NCBI GenBank assembly: GCA_036924285.1
Contig: JAYKYS010000008.1
Span: 23,297,001 to 23,361,000, forward strand
Source: Asterella californica
Lineage: Eukaryota > Streptophyta > Marchantiopsida > Marchantiales > Aytoniaceae
DNA length: 64,000 nt
Reading direction: 5' to 3'
A program made the translations under genes and the position numbers. The notes under the pieces were generated by a model. The model did no database searches. It was not told where the DNA came from and worked only from the letters and a program-made list of their open reading frames with translations. Positions 44,804 to 56,455 of this stretch are shown here, in pieces (the stretch's first letter is position 1; each line of letters begins with the position of its first letter).

Positions 44804-46190
44804 GTACACTGCCGGTTCTTTTTTCCTAAGAACACAAAACTGAGAAACAGACTAGAGCGGTCTGTAATCTGCTTCAAAGCCCCTAAAACGACGCCCTAAA
44901 TCTCAACCTTGACCCAAAACCACCGAAGCGTAACTCAAAGCAAGAGAAACTTTCCTTTGCTAACAAACAAAGCTGCACCAGTATCACACGATTGAAACCC
45001 AAGTCCAAACCACATCTATGTACAAGCTCTTAGTCAAAGCTAGCTACCACAAGCTGTATATAGCCAACTAGATCTCTAACGAACTCCAAAGGATGAAAAC
45101 CGTATGAAGGAATCGAAAAAAATCTATCTGAGAACTTTCTTCTTTTGTCAAACGGTCTTCAGATGTCGATAGGGTCTTCTTCCTTGACTCTGTTGGACCA
45201 AAAAAACCTTCATATCCGACTCCCAACAGCCGAGATATCTCCAATTTTTGGTTGCAGATGACCGAACCTTCTAAAACTCCTCCTTGTGGCTTAAAACCGC
45301 ACACACCGCTCAAACGGATCGTCTGATCTCAATATCCGTCTTCCCTGGTAGGTAGATCTAGCTACCCTAAATCCAACGAGACTCCAAACAAGTCGTTTGG
45401 AGTTCCCTTGCAAAACCGCGCAAGAAATTTGGTCGCAAGTTGCAAAAAACTGATGTAAATCGACTCCATGCGGCTCAAAATCGCTCACCACATCCAAACC
45501 AACAATCCAATCCACACATAGTCTTCTCCTATGCATAGATGAAGACTCCTTGATCGCATAGGCACCAAGAACGAAGAGCTTGGTTCACTGATCGCAAAGA
45601 ATAAACCAATCTCTGTCGTAGGTGAACGAAAATCTGACCTAAGCGCTTCCTTGCGAGCCAATTTCACTCAGAACTCAAACCACCCAATGAAACTTTGTGT
45701 CGTCTTCAATTTCCTGAAGAACTCGGTGTTATGATCCCAATGGATCTAAGGACAGCAAGTTTGGACTCCGGAATAGTCTGAATGATCCAACTCTCCTTCA
45801 CATGTTACTGAAGCTCTCCAAATCTCCTTCTTGCATCTCAATTTCTCCCAGTACACTCTCCGATCTATCTCTTCACAAACTGTCTTAACCAGTGCATAGC
45901 CTGCACAGATCTGAACCCAACGACGCCTTGCGCGCTTGCATTAGACCTCCAAATCTCATGAACTGTCCGCTTACCTATCGCAGATACAAGCTAGCCCCTT
46001 AAGCAACCCCCTTACGTCAATCACAATACGTATCAGTTTTCTCCAATTATGAAGAAGCAGACCCCTTGCGTCCTTAGTATAGCGCATGGAGCTGCAAATA
46101 CCCAATCAGCAAAGTAAACTAGGGTCTAGCTTGATTTATCCATCTTCCGAGTCTCATAACTTCTCCACTAGGCGTCCAAATGAAGTAGAC

Positions 46191-46626
46191 TGTAATAAGT
46201 AGAGCTCTACTTATCAACTAGAGGGAAAATTGGTTTGGTAGAAGTCTTTGGTATAAGAATTAGTTACGACTAAGTTGGTCTGAGAATGCATGCAGCAAAA
46301 TAGTACTTCTATCAATAGACGGTTGCGTCAAAAGTTTCTAGAAGGAAGCTTCGAGAACTTTCCAACCGAGAAACTTCCAGAAGGAAGTTTCTGGAAAGAA
46401 GCCTTGAGAACTTTCTAGCGAGCTCTTACGTGGCTCATTCTGAACCCTCTAGATGTTGTTTCAGATCTAAGGCTGCATGTAAGCCATGTCAGCGATCCGT
46501 GTGCTCACTTTGAGAGGTCAGCATTGGCCGGGAGCCTATCATGTACTATTTCTTTCACTATATAAAGGATGCGAATGCACCTCCACGGACATTCGAGTTT
46601 GAATTCACTCTAGAGTCCATCTTACA
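46191..46626. mobile_element. Solo LTR K (or LTR of a small element)
   Basis: Starts TGTAATAAGTAG and ends CATCTTACA, 436 bp, with TGTAA...TTACA termini. Perfect 5-bp duplication tagac on both sides (46186-46190, 46627-46631). The matching position of the other F LTR lacks it, so the empty site is visible in this window. A TATA-like tataaa lies at 46561 on the plus strand, about 65 bp before the end, so plus is the likely transcription direction. Confidence 0.85.
46561..46566 (+). promoter_or_regulatory. TATA box in LTR K
   Basis: ctatataaagg in plus reading, close to the 3' end of K, a usual place for a short LTR promoter. Confidence 0.4.
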
Positions 46627-47105
46627 TAGACGAAGTGTCCATGAGAAGCTGACAACGAGCTCTACCCATCGATGTAATGAAAATGAAGATCTGAAGTTGT
46701 GCCAAAAGTCCGTAAGCTGGGGCCTAGCTTGTTTTATCCATCTCTCGAGTCTTGTAACTTCTCCACTAGGAGTCCAAACGAAGTAGATGAAGTGCCTATG
46801 GAGTGTTGACAAAGAGCTCTATCCATCGAGTAATGAAAGTGAAGATCCGAAGTTGTGCCAATAGCCCGTAAGTTAGGGCCTAGCTTGTTTTACCCCTCTT
46901 TCGAATCCTGTAACTTCTCCACTAGACGTTCAAATGAAGTAGACAAAGTGCTCATGGAAAGCTGACAAGGAGCTCTATCCATGGATGTAATGAAAGTGAA
47001 GATCCGAAGTCGTGTCAAAAGCTCATAAGCTAAGGCCTAGCTTGATTTTCTCATGAGTGTCTTTGGAGTCTAAATTTCAGGTAGGAGTCGGTCCACGATA
47101 CGACA

Positions 47106-47732
47106 TCCAAATCTGTGCATCCTCCGGTATGCACCAGAGATATCAACCAAGGAGTGGATCGGCATGCACAGTCGTTCTCATCTTATCATCCTTTCTCCCA
47201 TCTCAGTCAACCTCATCCTCAAGGTTACAACTTGATCGTCATCTTGAAGTTGCTATCTTGTCATGATCCCTCCATGCTCATCGCATCTCTTCTTCAACCT
47301 CTCATCTAGTCACCCCATCTAGATATCTACATCTTTCAACATGAGTTTGAAGACACAAAAAGAGTGAACCATCATATCATAGAAACGCCTCCCATCCACC
47401 TAGTTTAATCTCACCGTTCGAGGTTTGTGACCCAAGTGTCATAGTAGACATCGTCCATCCTCCCAATCATCATCATATATCTTGACTGTAACTCTCAACC
47501 TCAAGTCTGTAACATGTCATTGTACGTATTTCTCTCTTCTCTTTTGTTTTCTGAAAAAAAGAACCACACTGCCGCAACCAAAATCCTCAAACGCAACCAT
47601 CATTATCTCGCTCTACAATGATATTTTCCTCCTCCCTGATCTCTTCTTCTGAAAATCTTTACAACCTCTCAAACCTCATACTCCCACCCTAATCGCATGT
47701 AAACTTTCACAACCTCTCAAGCATAATCACTT
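47106..47732 (-). other. F internal 3' non-coding region
   Basis: No ORF of note. Its first bases beside the LTR resemble those at the same place in B and H (catcctccggtatg-like, compare 15540-15560 and 55485-55505), so it is a conserved lineage 3' end that includes the presumed polypurine tract. No pol sequence is found. Confidence 0.55.
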
Positions 47733-49340
47733 TCAGCAATGGTTTTTCTCCTGTAAGCCATCCTTATCCATCATCCTATACATGTAGTCTCGATCCATCC
47801 ACTCTCGTTCACTCTCAGCAAGTCGTTCGTCCTTGATGATGTCAATGGTGACATCATGGACTTCTCTTGAAGTTGCACCCAAGATCTCTCGTAATAAGAA
47901 CTCAACCTTCGTATCTTGAATGTGCTCCTCCCAACCTCCCTTCACATCCATCATCACACCAATATTTTAGTTGTTGTTTGCCTGCAACCAGATCACCCAT
48001 ATCTACTATCTGCACCTCAACCATCTCCTCCGGTTGTGAAAGATCGTCCTCCATTGCAAGTTCAGGAAGAATAGTTTCCTGTTGAACCTTATCCTTCCCA
48101 TCTTGCTTCCTTGAAGAAGTCTCTTCTTGTCTTTTCTTCTCGCTCTGCATCATGGATGCAGTAACAAACTTGAGCTCGCTTGGATCCACGTGCTCATCCA
48201 AATCATCCATATGGAGATCATGCTCAATCTCTTCCACCTTAGCACCATAACTTGTAGCTTCGATAGCTACAACTACATGTGCCGTAAAGTAATCGTCGAC
48301 AAACTTCTTCATCCCTCCTTTACCAACATTGGCTTGAAGGAGAGTACCCGTAGTTCTGAATGCTATCTTTCCATCCTCCCAAGAAATAACCTCTCATTGC
48401 AAAGACTCTTCAAAGTCGATGTAATCATCTCGTTGATGATCAGTATCATCACACCACACAATGTACCCAAGCTGGTTTGAGTACAAGTTCCATCTCGGTC
48501 GATGATCCCTTATCCTCCAACCTAGTAACCTTAGCTTGTAGATCTCGCATCTTTTGTTGTAGGTCCTTGATGGTTGGATCCTTGTCCTCTACAACCACAA
48601 CTGGAGATTGAATCTCAGATACTACTCGAACTGATGTGGTACTCAGCGATACAAGTGTCGACCTTGTAACCCTTTCTCTTGTATATCTCCAGACAAGAAG
48701 CTCAACCGCTTCATGCACAATCTCTCAATTCTTTGTCAACCCTCATTCTTCTTCCCTATCCTCCAGAAGTAGCTCCAACCGCTCTTGCTATGGTTCATCA
48801 GCAGCTTGAAGAAACAACTCTGTCTTGTACGTCTCCAAGGTTAGCTTGTCCACCCAAGATAGTTGAGAGAATTGCCTCTCGAACTCTTTTAACAGCTTTG
48901 TAGGTTGTAAACCTTTGTTGGGTCGGTTGATCCATCCCAAAAATAATTTCTTGGTTACTCGATCTGAGTTTCCCAAGAAATATTCCTCCATCAGCGCATG
49001 TGAAAATGTATCCCAGTTCCTCCCAGAATGTTTCATTAGATCTCTCACATGCTCCCTTATCTCAGGTACTGCAGCGAGTTCAAATGTCTCGATCATCTCC
49101 TTCTCCAATATCTGATCCAAATCCATCTCCGTCTTGTAACATCTCAAGTACTTTGAGATGTCCTCCCATCAAATACATCTGAAACGTCTTCATCCCCAAA
49201 GCCTCTTTTTGCTGGTTCTCTTGCTCTTGTCGCAAAAACAAAGTGAAGACTTGAAACAAACGTGCAGTTGTTGTATCCAATTGCACCCCTGGTATCTCCT
49301 CTGATCCGTTCATCCGGTCCATAGTCATGGCTCGTCTCAT
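47733..49340 (-). pseudogene. F gag, several breaks
   Basis: Gag of the B lineage. Reading leftwards: RLFQVFTLFLRQEQ, MIETFELAAVPEIREHVRDL, WINRPNKGLQPTKLLKEFERQ with FSQLSWVDKLTLE, then a Lys/Glu-rich coiled-coil part (LQQKMRDLQAKVTRLEDKG) and the edge of a knuckle with WVHCVV, an acidic segment, and FLLREILGATSREVHDVTID matching B's IAKREFHE block. Frameshifts near 49150, 48780, 48450 and 47900. No protease, RT or integrase follows. Confidence 0.8.
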
Positions 49341-49490
49341 CCTCCCATCCTCTCATGATCCCAAACCATCTATATATCCATCATCTCAGGTCCGCAGCAT
49401 CCTCTCAAACAACAATATCCATCTTCATCCTCGTTTATGATTGTTGATCTTCTCTTCCAAGTTCTAACACAGAAATCTCCACCCCAGACC

Positions 49491-49508
49491 TTCACGTCGA
49501 GTTCACCA
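49491..49508 (-). other. F primer-binding site, tRNA-Trp type
   Basis: The minus strand reads TGGTGAACTCGACGTGAA, identical to the site in B, eight bases from the LTR. Confidence 0.75.
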
Positions 49509-49516
49509 CCGTATCA

Positions 49517-51532
49517 TGTCGGATATTGCGTGAAGGATGCCCAGGAAAACGCGAGGGTTTTGGCTGTGGAGATGCTGTGTGCTGAACAGAGACAAGACAG
49601 AGAAAAACAACCATCAAAATGAATGTTGCAATATATACCAACTCCAAATGTATGTACATTGCCGGTTCTTTCTTCCTAAGAACACAAAACTGAGAAACAG
49701 ACCAGAGCGGTCTGTAATCTGCTTCAAAGCCCCTAAAACAAACCCCTGAATCTCAACCTTGACCCAAAATCACCGAAATGTAGCTCAAAGCAAGAGAAAC
49801 TTCCTTTTGCTAACAAACAGAGCTGCACCAGTATCATACGATTGAAAATCAAGTCCAAACCACATCCATGTACAAGCTCTTAGTCAAAGCTAGCTACCAC
49901 AAGCTGTATATAGCCAATTAGATCTCTAACGAACTCCAAAGGATGAAAACCGTAGCGAAGGAACCGAAAAAGACTTATTTGAGAACTTTCTCTTTTTGTC
50001 AAACGGTCTTCAGATGTCGATAGGGTCTTCTTCCGTGACTGCGTTGATCCAAAAAATCTTCAGATCCGACTCCCAACAGCCGAGATATCTCTGATTTTTG
50101 GTCGCAGATGATCGAACCTTCCAAAACTCCTTCCTGTGGCTTAAAACCACACACACCGCTCAAACGGATCACCTGATCTGATATTCGTCTTCCCTGGTAG
50201 GTAGATCTAGCTACCCGAAACCCAACGAGACTCCAAACAAGTCGTTTGGAGTTCCCCTTGCAAAACCACGCAAGAAATTTGGTTGTAGGTTGCAAAAAAT
50301 TGACGTAAATCGACTCCTTGCGGCTCAAAATCGCTCACCATGCCCAAACCAACAATCCAGTCCACACATGGTCATCTTCTATGCATAGATGAAGACACCT
50401 TGATCGCATAGGCACCAAAAACGAAGAGCTTGGCTCACCGATCGCGAAGAACAAACCAATCTCAGGTCGTAGACGAACGAAAATCTGATGTAAGCGCTTC
50501 CCTACGAGTCAATTTCACTCAGAACTCCTAAACCTCCGATGAAACTTCGTGTCGTCTTCAATTTCCTGAAGAATTTTGCGTTCTAATCCCAATGGATCAA
50601 AGGACATCAAGTTTGGACTCTGGAACGGTCCGAACGGTCCAACTCTCCTTCACAAGTTACTGAAGCTCTCCAAATCTCCTCCCTATGTCTCAATTTCTCT
50701 CATAACACATCCTTCGATCCATCTCTTCACGAACCGTCTTAATCCACGCGTAGCCTGCATAGATTTGAACCCCAATGACACCTTGCGCGCATGCATTGGA
50801 CTTCTCAATTCTCCATAACGTCCACCAACAGGTGGCATGAACAAGCAAGCCTCTTAAGCAGCCCCCTTATGTCAATCATAGTACGTATCAGTTTTCTTCA
50901 TAATTACGAAGCAAGCACCTTGCGTCCTTAGTATAGCGCCTGGAGCTGCAAATACCCAGTCAGCAAGTAAACTAGGGCCCAGCTTGATTTTTTCATCTTC
51001 TGAATCACGTAACTTCTCCACTAAGCGTCCAAATGAAGTAGACGAAGTGCATATGGAGAGCTGATAATGAGCTCTACCCATCGATGCGATGAAAGTGAAG
51101 ATCCAAAGTTGTGCCAAAAGTCCGTAAGCTGAGGCCTGGCTTGTTTTATCCCTCTTTCGTTTCTCGTAACTTCTCCACTAGACGTCCAAATGAAGTAGAC
51201 GAAGTGCCTATGGAGAGCTGACAATGAGCTCTACCCATCGATGCGATGAAAGTGAAGATCCGAAGTTGTGCCAAAAGCTCGTAAGCTGGAGTCTAGCTTG
51301 TTTTACCTCTCTTCGAATCCCGTAACTTCTCCACTAGACGTCCAAATGAAATAGACGAAGTGCCCATGGGAAGCTAACAAAGAGCTCTATCCACTGATGC
51401 GATGAAACTGGAGATCCGAAATTATGCCAAAAGCTCATAAGCTAAGGCCTAGCTTGCTTTTCTCATGAGTGTCTTTGGAGAGACAAGCATCGAAGTCTGA
51501 ATTTCAGTTAGGAGCCGGTTCACAACACGTCA
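49517..51532 (-). repeat. F 5' LTR
   Basis: Starts TGTCGGATATTGCG and ends ACACGTCA, a degenerate form of the CGACA end. About 2.0 kb; the two F LTRs have many differences, so F is old. Contains three imperfect ~150-bp repeats (about 51010-51450). Confidence 0.85.
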
Positions 51533-52680
51533 ACGGAGGATGACAAGAAGAAGCTGGGTTTCGTCGATCAAGCTGAAGAAGATGAATTTGTGATCGAATC
51601 AACTCCGCAAAGAGACGTACTGATGGAGAAACTGTTCGACGAAGTCGCGAATGAAGAAGTAGCCATCAAAGAAGTTACGACATGAAGAGCTACCAAGGAG
51701 CTTGAGATCATCAACCTGGATGAAGGTGATGATGTGGAGAAAGTCGTATCACCGGTCCGAAGAAGCAGACGAAAAAGAGTCTTGGGATACACCAAGATCA
51801 GTGGCATCGACTTCAAGGAAGAAGATGAAGAGAAAGCGTACCGTGTGAGTAGAAAAAGTCGATGCTAAGGAGATCATTATGGGGGCCGAGGACACCTCAA
51901 TGAAAGAGAAGAAGAAATAGTGCGACAAGATACAAGTGAGTTCTTCTGTGGTGGAAGAAGTCATCGTTTGAGTTCTTCGGCGAAGTACTTGCAAGAAGTG
52001 GTGGTATCTCTACTTTTCACCTTGGAGAGTAATCGAAGAACGTATCATCAGGTAGTCGAACGATAGTCAAATTTATCTCGTGCTGATGATGAACTTCAAG
52101 TGAGGTAACTGGCAGGAGGAGAAGGAGAACCTGCGAGCTACAGTCTTGGTGACGAAGAGAGATATCATTATGAAGTTAGAAGAGATTCGCAGGCTAACTT
52201 CGAAGTAGGAGGAACTACTTCGAAGTTAGCCTGCAAAGTAGTTCATGAGAACATGAGAAGATATTGTTTTTGGAGAAGAAAGAGCTGATCGAGATGAGAC
52301 ATCAACGAGATCGTTGTCATGGCATTGTAGCCGAGATTACGAAGGAGATTGAAGATCTGAAGACGAAATGCACTTCGGTCGAAGAGCAAACCGCGAGTCT
52401 TCGCAGCAGAGTCGAGCCGATGCTGAATAACTACTTTGCAACCAGTTTGGATACTTCAAAGCTAAAGCTTCTTCAGTAGATTAGATAAGATATTAGAAGC
52501 AAAAGATGTAGAGGGTTCTTTGGTGAAGAACCGAGTAGCTAGATTAGGCCAAAGGGTAGTGCGAGAACTTCGCAAGATCAAAGCGACAGTAGAGTTTTCG
52601 ATTAGTGAGATAGTTAGAGACTTAGCGTTAGGTTCTAGTGTGGTTCCTGGTGTCGTTTCAAACGCATGATCTTCATCGGG
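51533..52680 (+). pseudogene. Unrecognised coiled-coil gene, 3' part
   Basis: Continues the plus-strand gene cut by F. First an acidic segment (KKKLGFVDQAEEDEF; DEGDDVEKVVSPVRRSRR with a basic RRSRRKR), then a region broken by stops, then the coiled-coil block EMRHQRDRCHGIVAEITKEI and LRSRVEPMLNNYFA. Its C-terminal half has shifted frames but still aligns with 541-1014 (RVARLGQRV-equivalent near 52530) to the stop after 52700. The best-preserved frame is 52264-52479. Rich in gaag and cttcg words. No family recognised. Confidence 0.55.
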
Positions 52681-54066
52681 TGGTGTCGATGTTCATCCTA
52701 CTTCTTAGAAAATAAGATCTGTCATCTTCGGGCGAAGTTGTATGTAAGAAGATTTGTTGTTCGTTTTCAATATCTCTATATGTGTTATTTTGAATTTCTA
52801 CTTTTCTGAAGTTTACGAAGTCGTTGTGTTTTTTCTTCTTTGAAGTTTTACCTACGAAGTTTCGTAGTTTGTTGTGGTAGGAGTTAGTCTGGGTGACGAA
52901 GTTCTTTGTCAGTGACATCTAAAATCAGAGTAAGAAGTTTGTGCCGAAGTCTGAGAACAAACCATCAACTATGAAGTTAGTTTACTGCGAAGTAGTTTGA
53001 GGGTGAAGTTATTTTGGAGGAAGTGTTTCTTCTTAAGAAGTATCTTCGATGTGAAGTTCTTCTTAGGTAGCAGTTCAAAAGAGGTATTCGCAAGAAGAAT
53101 CTTCTTCGCCAGAGTTTCCAAGAACAATAGTAGTGAAGATAACTTAGTGTGAAGATACTTATCATTTATGGTGATAGAAGCTACTTAGTAGCACTTCAGC
53201 AGTACTTCTCTGTTGAGACTTATTCTCTGTGGCTCTGTATTCTTTATATTAAAATAATGTTAACAAATGATGTCACGTATTATTTAAATTTTGAGGTTTC
53301 AGTGACACAATCACTAGTATAATCGTCTTAGTCATTATTTTCTTGACAAAAGTGATAAAAATCACAAAAGTTGTTAATAATATTATTATTATTAAAAATA
53401 TTTATATCATTGAAACTTACAGTATTCTAAATACATCTATTAATTCATATCTAAGAGTTCCATATGTCACTTAAATACGTATCATTACAATTTTCAGTCC
53501 TTTAACTATAATTCTATAAGATTAATATTATTATTAAATATATCAATATCGTTGAAACTTACAGCATTCTAAATACATCTACTAATTCATATCTAAGAGT
53601 TCCATATGTCACTTAAATACGTATCATTCACTTTTCAGTCCTTTAACTATACATCACTAAATATTTCTATCATTTAAATTCATAAGATCATTAAATCATA
53701 TCACTTTGTTCTTGAGTCTAAGAGTTATCATGTTAATCAAAGTTCAAAATCACATTGTGAAATAAATATCCAAATTTATGTATTAACAACAAAAATGAAG
53801 ACAACATAATCTCTCGGTAGTATTCCTCTCCAAATTTTCTCACTACTAGGACTTGGTACATAGCTTTGGATTGGTAAATATGTCTTATCTCGCATTCAAT
53901 GTTAAATTTATAGGCGGGAGCTGATTTAAATCCATCTCTTGTTAAATAAAAATACAAATAGTAGGATCTCATTCTTGGTCGTAAGTGACAACATATAGGA
54001 TTACAGAGACAAGTGAGAGCATAATTTGCATGATAAAGTTATTCTCCAAAAGATCATATCAAAAAC
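52681..54066. other. AT-rich intergenic DNA with a tandem duplication
   Basis: No gene recognised. Up to about 53200 the gaagtt/cttcg-rich composition of the preceding gene persists and may be its 3' untranslated region. From 53385 to about 53655 a 142-bp unit (ttgaaacttacagtattc...) is present twice with few differences. Confidence 0.5.
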
Positions 54067-55464
54067 TGTTGGATATGATCTCGCTTATGATATATTAGTA
54101 ATATCCAAAAAGGATTTGGAATGAAAACCTAGGCGGTAGATAGAGCCATTCGTCCATCTCTCACGACATCCTCACTGAAGCTATTCAACAAAGAGATCCA
54201 TAAAGTATCAATACTAAAACATACTCATCACATAATACCACTGCAGTGTATGTCTACGAGTAATCACTTGAATCCTTTAAGGTCAAATGCTTTCACATGT
54301 CACTCCCTTTTGCTTTAAAGTCTTATAACATAACACAAAGATAAGCGCAAGGAGAAGGTTGAAGTTTAGATCTGAACATACAATAGTGTTAAACTTCACT
54401 GTTTCTTTTCTGTTGAACGGTATCCGACAATAGTATCTAGTATACGTCTAAAATCTTGTTAGTAACAGCTAGCAGAAATACATTTGGTGTGACGTCAGTA
54501 TTGTTTTGGGATGTATACTAGGAGTAGAAAAGACTATTGCGATCTATGGATCTTTGATTATCAATTTTGTACTCAACATGACAAAGTGTGAATTTTGACT
54601 ATTAAAGACGACTACTATGTCTAGCTTGGTGCCACATATCTATAATCTTAAGATTTATACTTACATGTCAAATTTCATAAAGATCTGGCAGTTAGATCTC
54701 CTCCCACAATTAATACAATATGACAAAAGTTTACACGTATTTCTAATCTCAGATTTGAAACAGAAACTACATCGCTCAAATGAACCGTCTACTTTGACTC
54801 AAACTTGTTGTGCCAAAAAACCACAAAGTAAACTCACTGCTCATGAAATCTCAGCAGATTTGACTGTGTGAATCACCCTCCATAAATCATCAAAGTTGCT
54901 GCTCTAGATTGAAAGCTTCCGTCTTCAATTCACCATAACGTTCGATCCACAATACATCCGGTGATGAAATTTGGAATCCAGCAACTGACAAGCTGTGAGC
55001 TCATGAAATGTGGCTTCAATCTGATGGTGCACTCACTCAATCTCACAAATCTTTCACTATGTATGAAAAGTTAAGTAATTCTCTCACTCTACGAACTTCA
55101 AATGGTCATAATGTATACCTTGCACCTCCAATCCAAGCGAAATTTGTAAGCAAGTTGCTCCTCTCTTCGAGAGCTCTCCGCCCATGTCTTCAGATCTCCC
55201 AAATTCTATATAGACGTGTCCATTTCTCTCGAAGCACTCTCCTAGGTAGATGACAACATATCTTCAGTTTTTGATGGATCAATAAGAATTTAGAAGATTC
55301 AACCTTGTCTTTTTGCACACCTTGTAGACCTCTAGCAAAAACAAGAGCATTCTAAGCTCATATGAGCAAGACTTTTCATCTCATTACTTTACAAACTACA
55401 CAAATATGCATAAATTATATTTATACACGTCATTTACAAGTCTAAATATTTGTGCTATAGGACA
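54067..55464 (-). repeat. H 3' LTR, strongly diverged B-type
   Basis: Proposed from the position next to the lineage-typical 3' end (aacctgcacatccttcg at 55477), the end ATAGGACA, a B-like central stretch (gctgctctagattgaaagct near 54900) and a total length close to that of the B LTR. The start TGTTGGATATG is less certain. Confidence 0.5.
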
Positions 55465-56035
55465 TTCACCCCCTTAGAACCTGCACATCCTTCGATATGT
55501 GTCAACTTGCTATTCATATTCATCCTCGTATCCCTCGTGATGCTCTGAACTGACAGGTTCGTCATCATCTTCTCTTGCATAAGATCAAGAAAGATCATAA
55601 TCAAATCCTTCACGCCATCGGAAAACCTTTATTCTTTTATCAGCAATAGGTAACTTCAAGAGTGTACCATCCAACTCTCTTAAACCACATGTGGCGTTGT
55701 CACGTATGTTAACAACAACATAAGGACCGAACCAACGTCGTACAAACTTCTTGATATGTTGTGTTGGTTATCCAAACTGTTGTCATATACTATGACCTAG
55801 TCACCTTCCAGAGTCGACTTCTTTCTCTCCTTGTTCTTTAACCTCGCCTCCTTGAGTTTGACCAATGCTTCTTCTACGTCCTCCTCACGTCGCTCAAGTT
55901 GCTGTTTTGTTGTGCCGATAACCCTTATTTATCAAAACCATTCTCCCAAGGTAAACATACTCAAGTAGGAACATCCCCTCCACGATAGGTTTTTGCTCGA
56001 TCATTAATTCATGTAACACGTAACAATACTATATC
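55465..56035 (-). pseudogene. H integrase C-terminal part
   Basis: Degenerate minus-strand match to the last part of B integrase: the CLPWE-type block near 55950, the VYDNSLDNQH-type block near 55780, and the region equivalent to the GPY/F module, with several stops. At about 56030 the sequence leaves the integrase and enters RT sequence, so RNase H and the integrase core are absent. Confidence 0.65.
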
Positions 56036-56455
56036 ATCTATGAAAGGTATGGTCTTCTCTAGAATGAACTTTCTCAAATTATTGTTCATTGCATTCTACA
56101 TATGAACAACAGAGTTTGTCATTCCGGATGCAATGAGCACATCTTTACAAACCCAAGTGGTGTACACATGATGGTGAGATCTCTGCTCTCTTTTGTCAAT
56201 TGAAACTGATCGTATCCAGAGTACAAATCTCCAATCGAGTAGATAGCATGACCAGCAAAAGCTTCTACAACTTCATCTACTATGGGTCTTGATCCTATGT
56301 AGATGTCACCTTGTTAGCGGATTGCTTCTTGGATGAACCTAAGAACCATTGACTTCTTGGATACGGTAAACCACCGACTCGAGTAGGGTCCCATAGATGG
56401 CTCTAAAATACCCATGCATATCTTCTCCTTCAACAACCATTGCACCCTTGTAGTC
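56036..56455 (-). pseudogene. H RT palm segment, second (displaced) copy
   Basis: Matches the B RT from the catalytic motif back to the finger region (TLPQGATNS-, YSGYDQF- and PKKSG-equivalent stretches), with stops. A separate copy of the same segment lies at 57500-57960. The order is therefore scrambled relative to B. Confidence 0.65.

Larger units (their letters stand above)
44804..47105 (-). repeat. F 3' LTR, inner piece
   Basis: Continues the 26825-26965 piece after the A3 insertion (actgccggttctt, matching attgccggttctt of the other LTR) and ends ACGATACGACA. It contains the solo LTR K and three imperfect copies of a ~150-bp unit beginning acttctccactag. Several short frames here are LTR sequence read by chance. 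Confidence 0.85.
26825..51532 (-). mobile_element. LTR retrotransposon F (gag-only) with nested insertions
   Basis: Two related LTRs (26825-47105 with insertions, and 49517-51532) enclose a minus-strand internal region that holds only gag and a PBS. The left LTR contains element A3 (with A2 inside it) and solo LTR K. Flanks atcg and acgg are a weak 4-bp match. Without insertions F is about 6.4 kb. No RT or integrase is present, so it would depend on a relative such as B for movement. Confidence 0.82.

Noticed and set aside
45068..45667. Series of minus-strand frames with a related frame at 49999-50328
   Set aside because: They lie at matching positions of the two F LTRs; no start or domain is shared beyond LTR similarity.
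46541..46812. 81- and 84-residue frames on both strands
   Set aside because: They straddle the end of solo LTR K and the F LTR, so they are chance frames created by the insertion.
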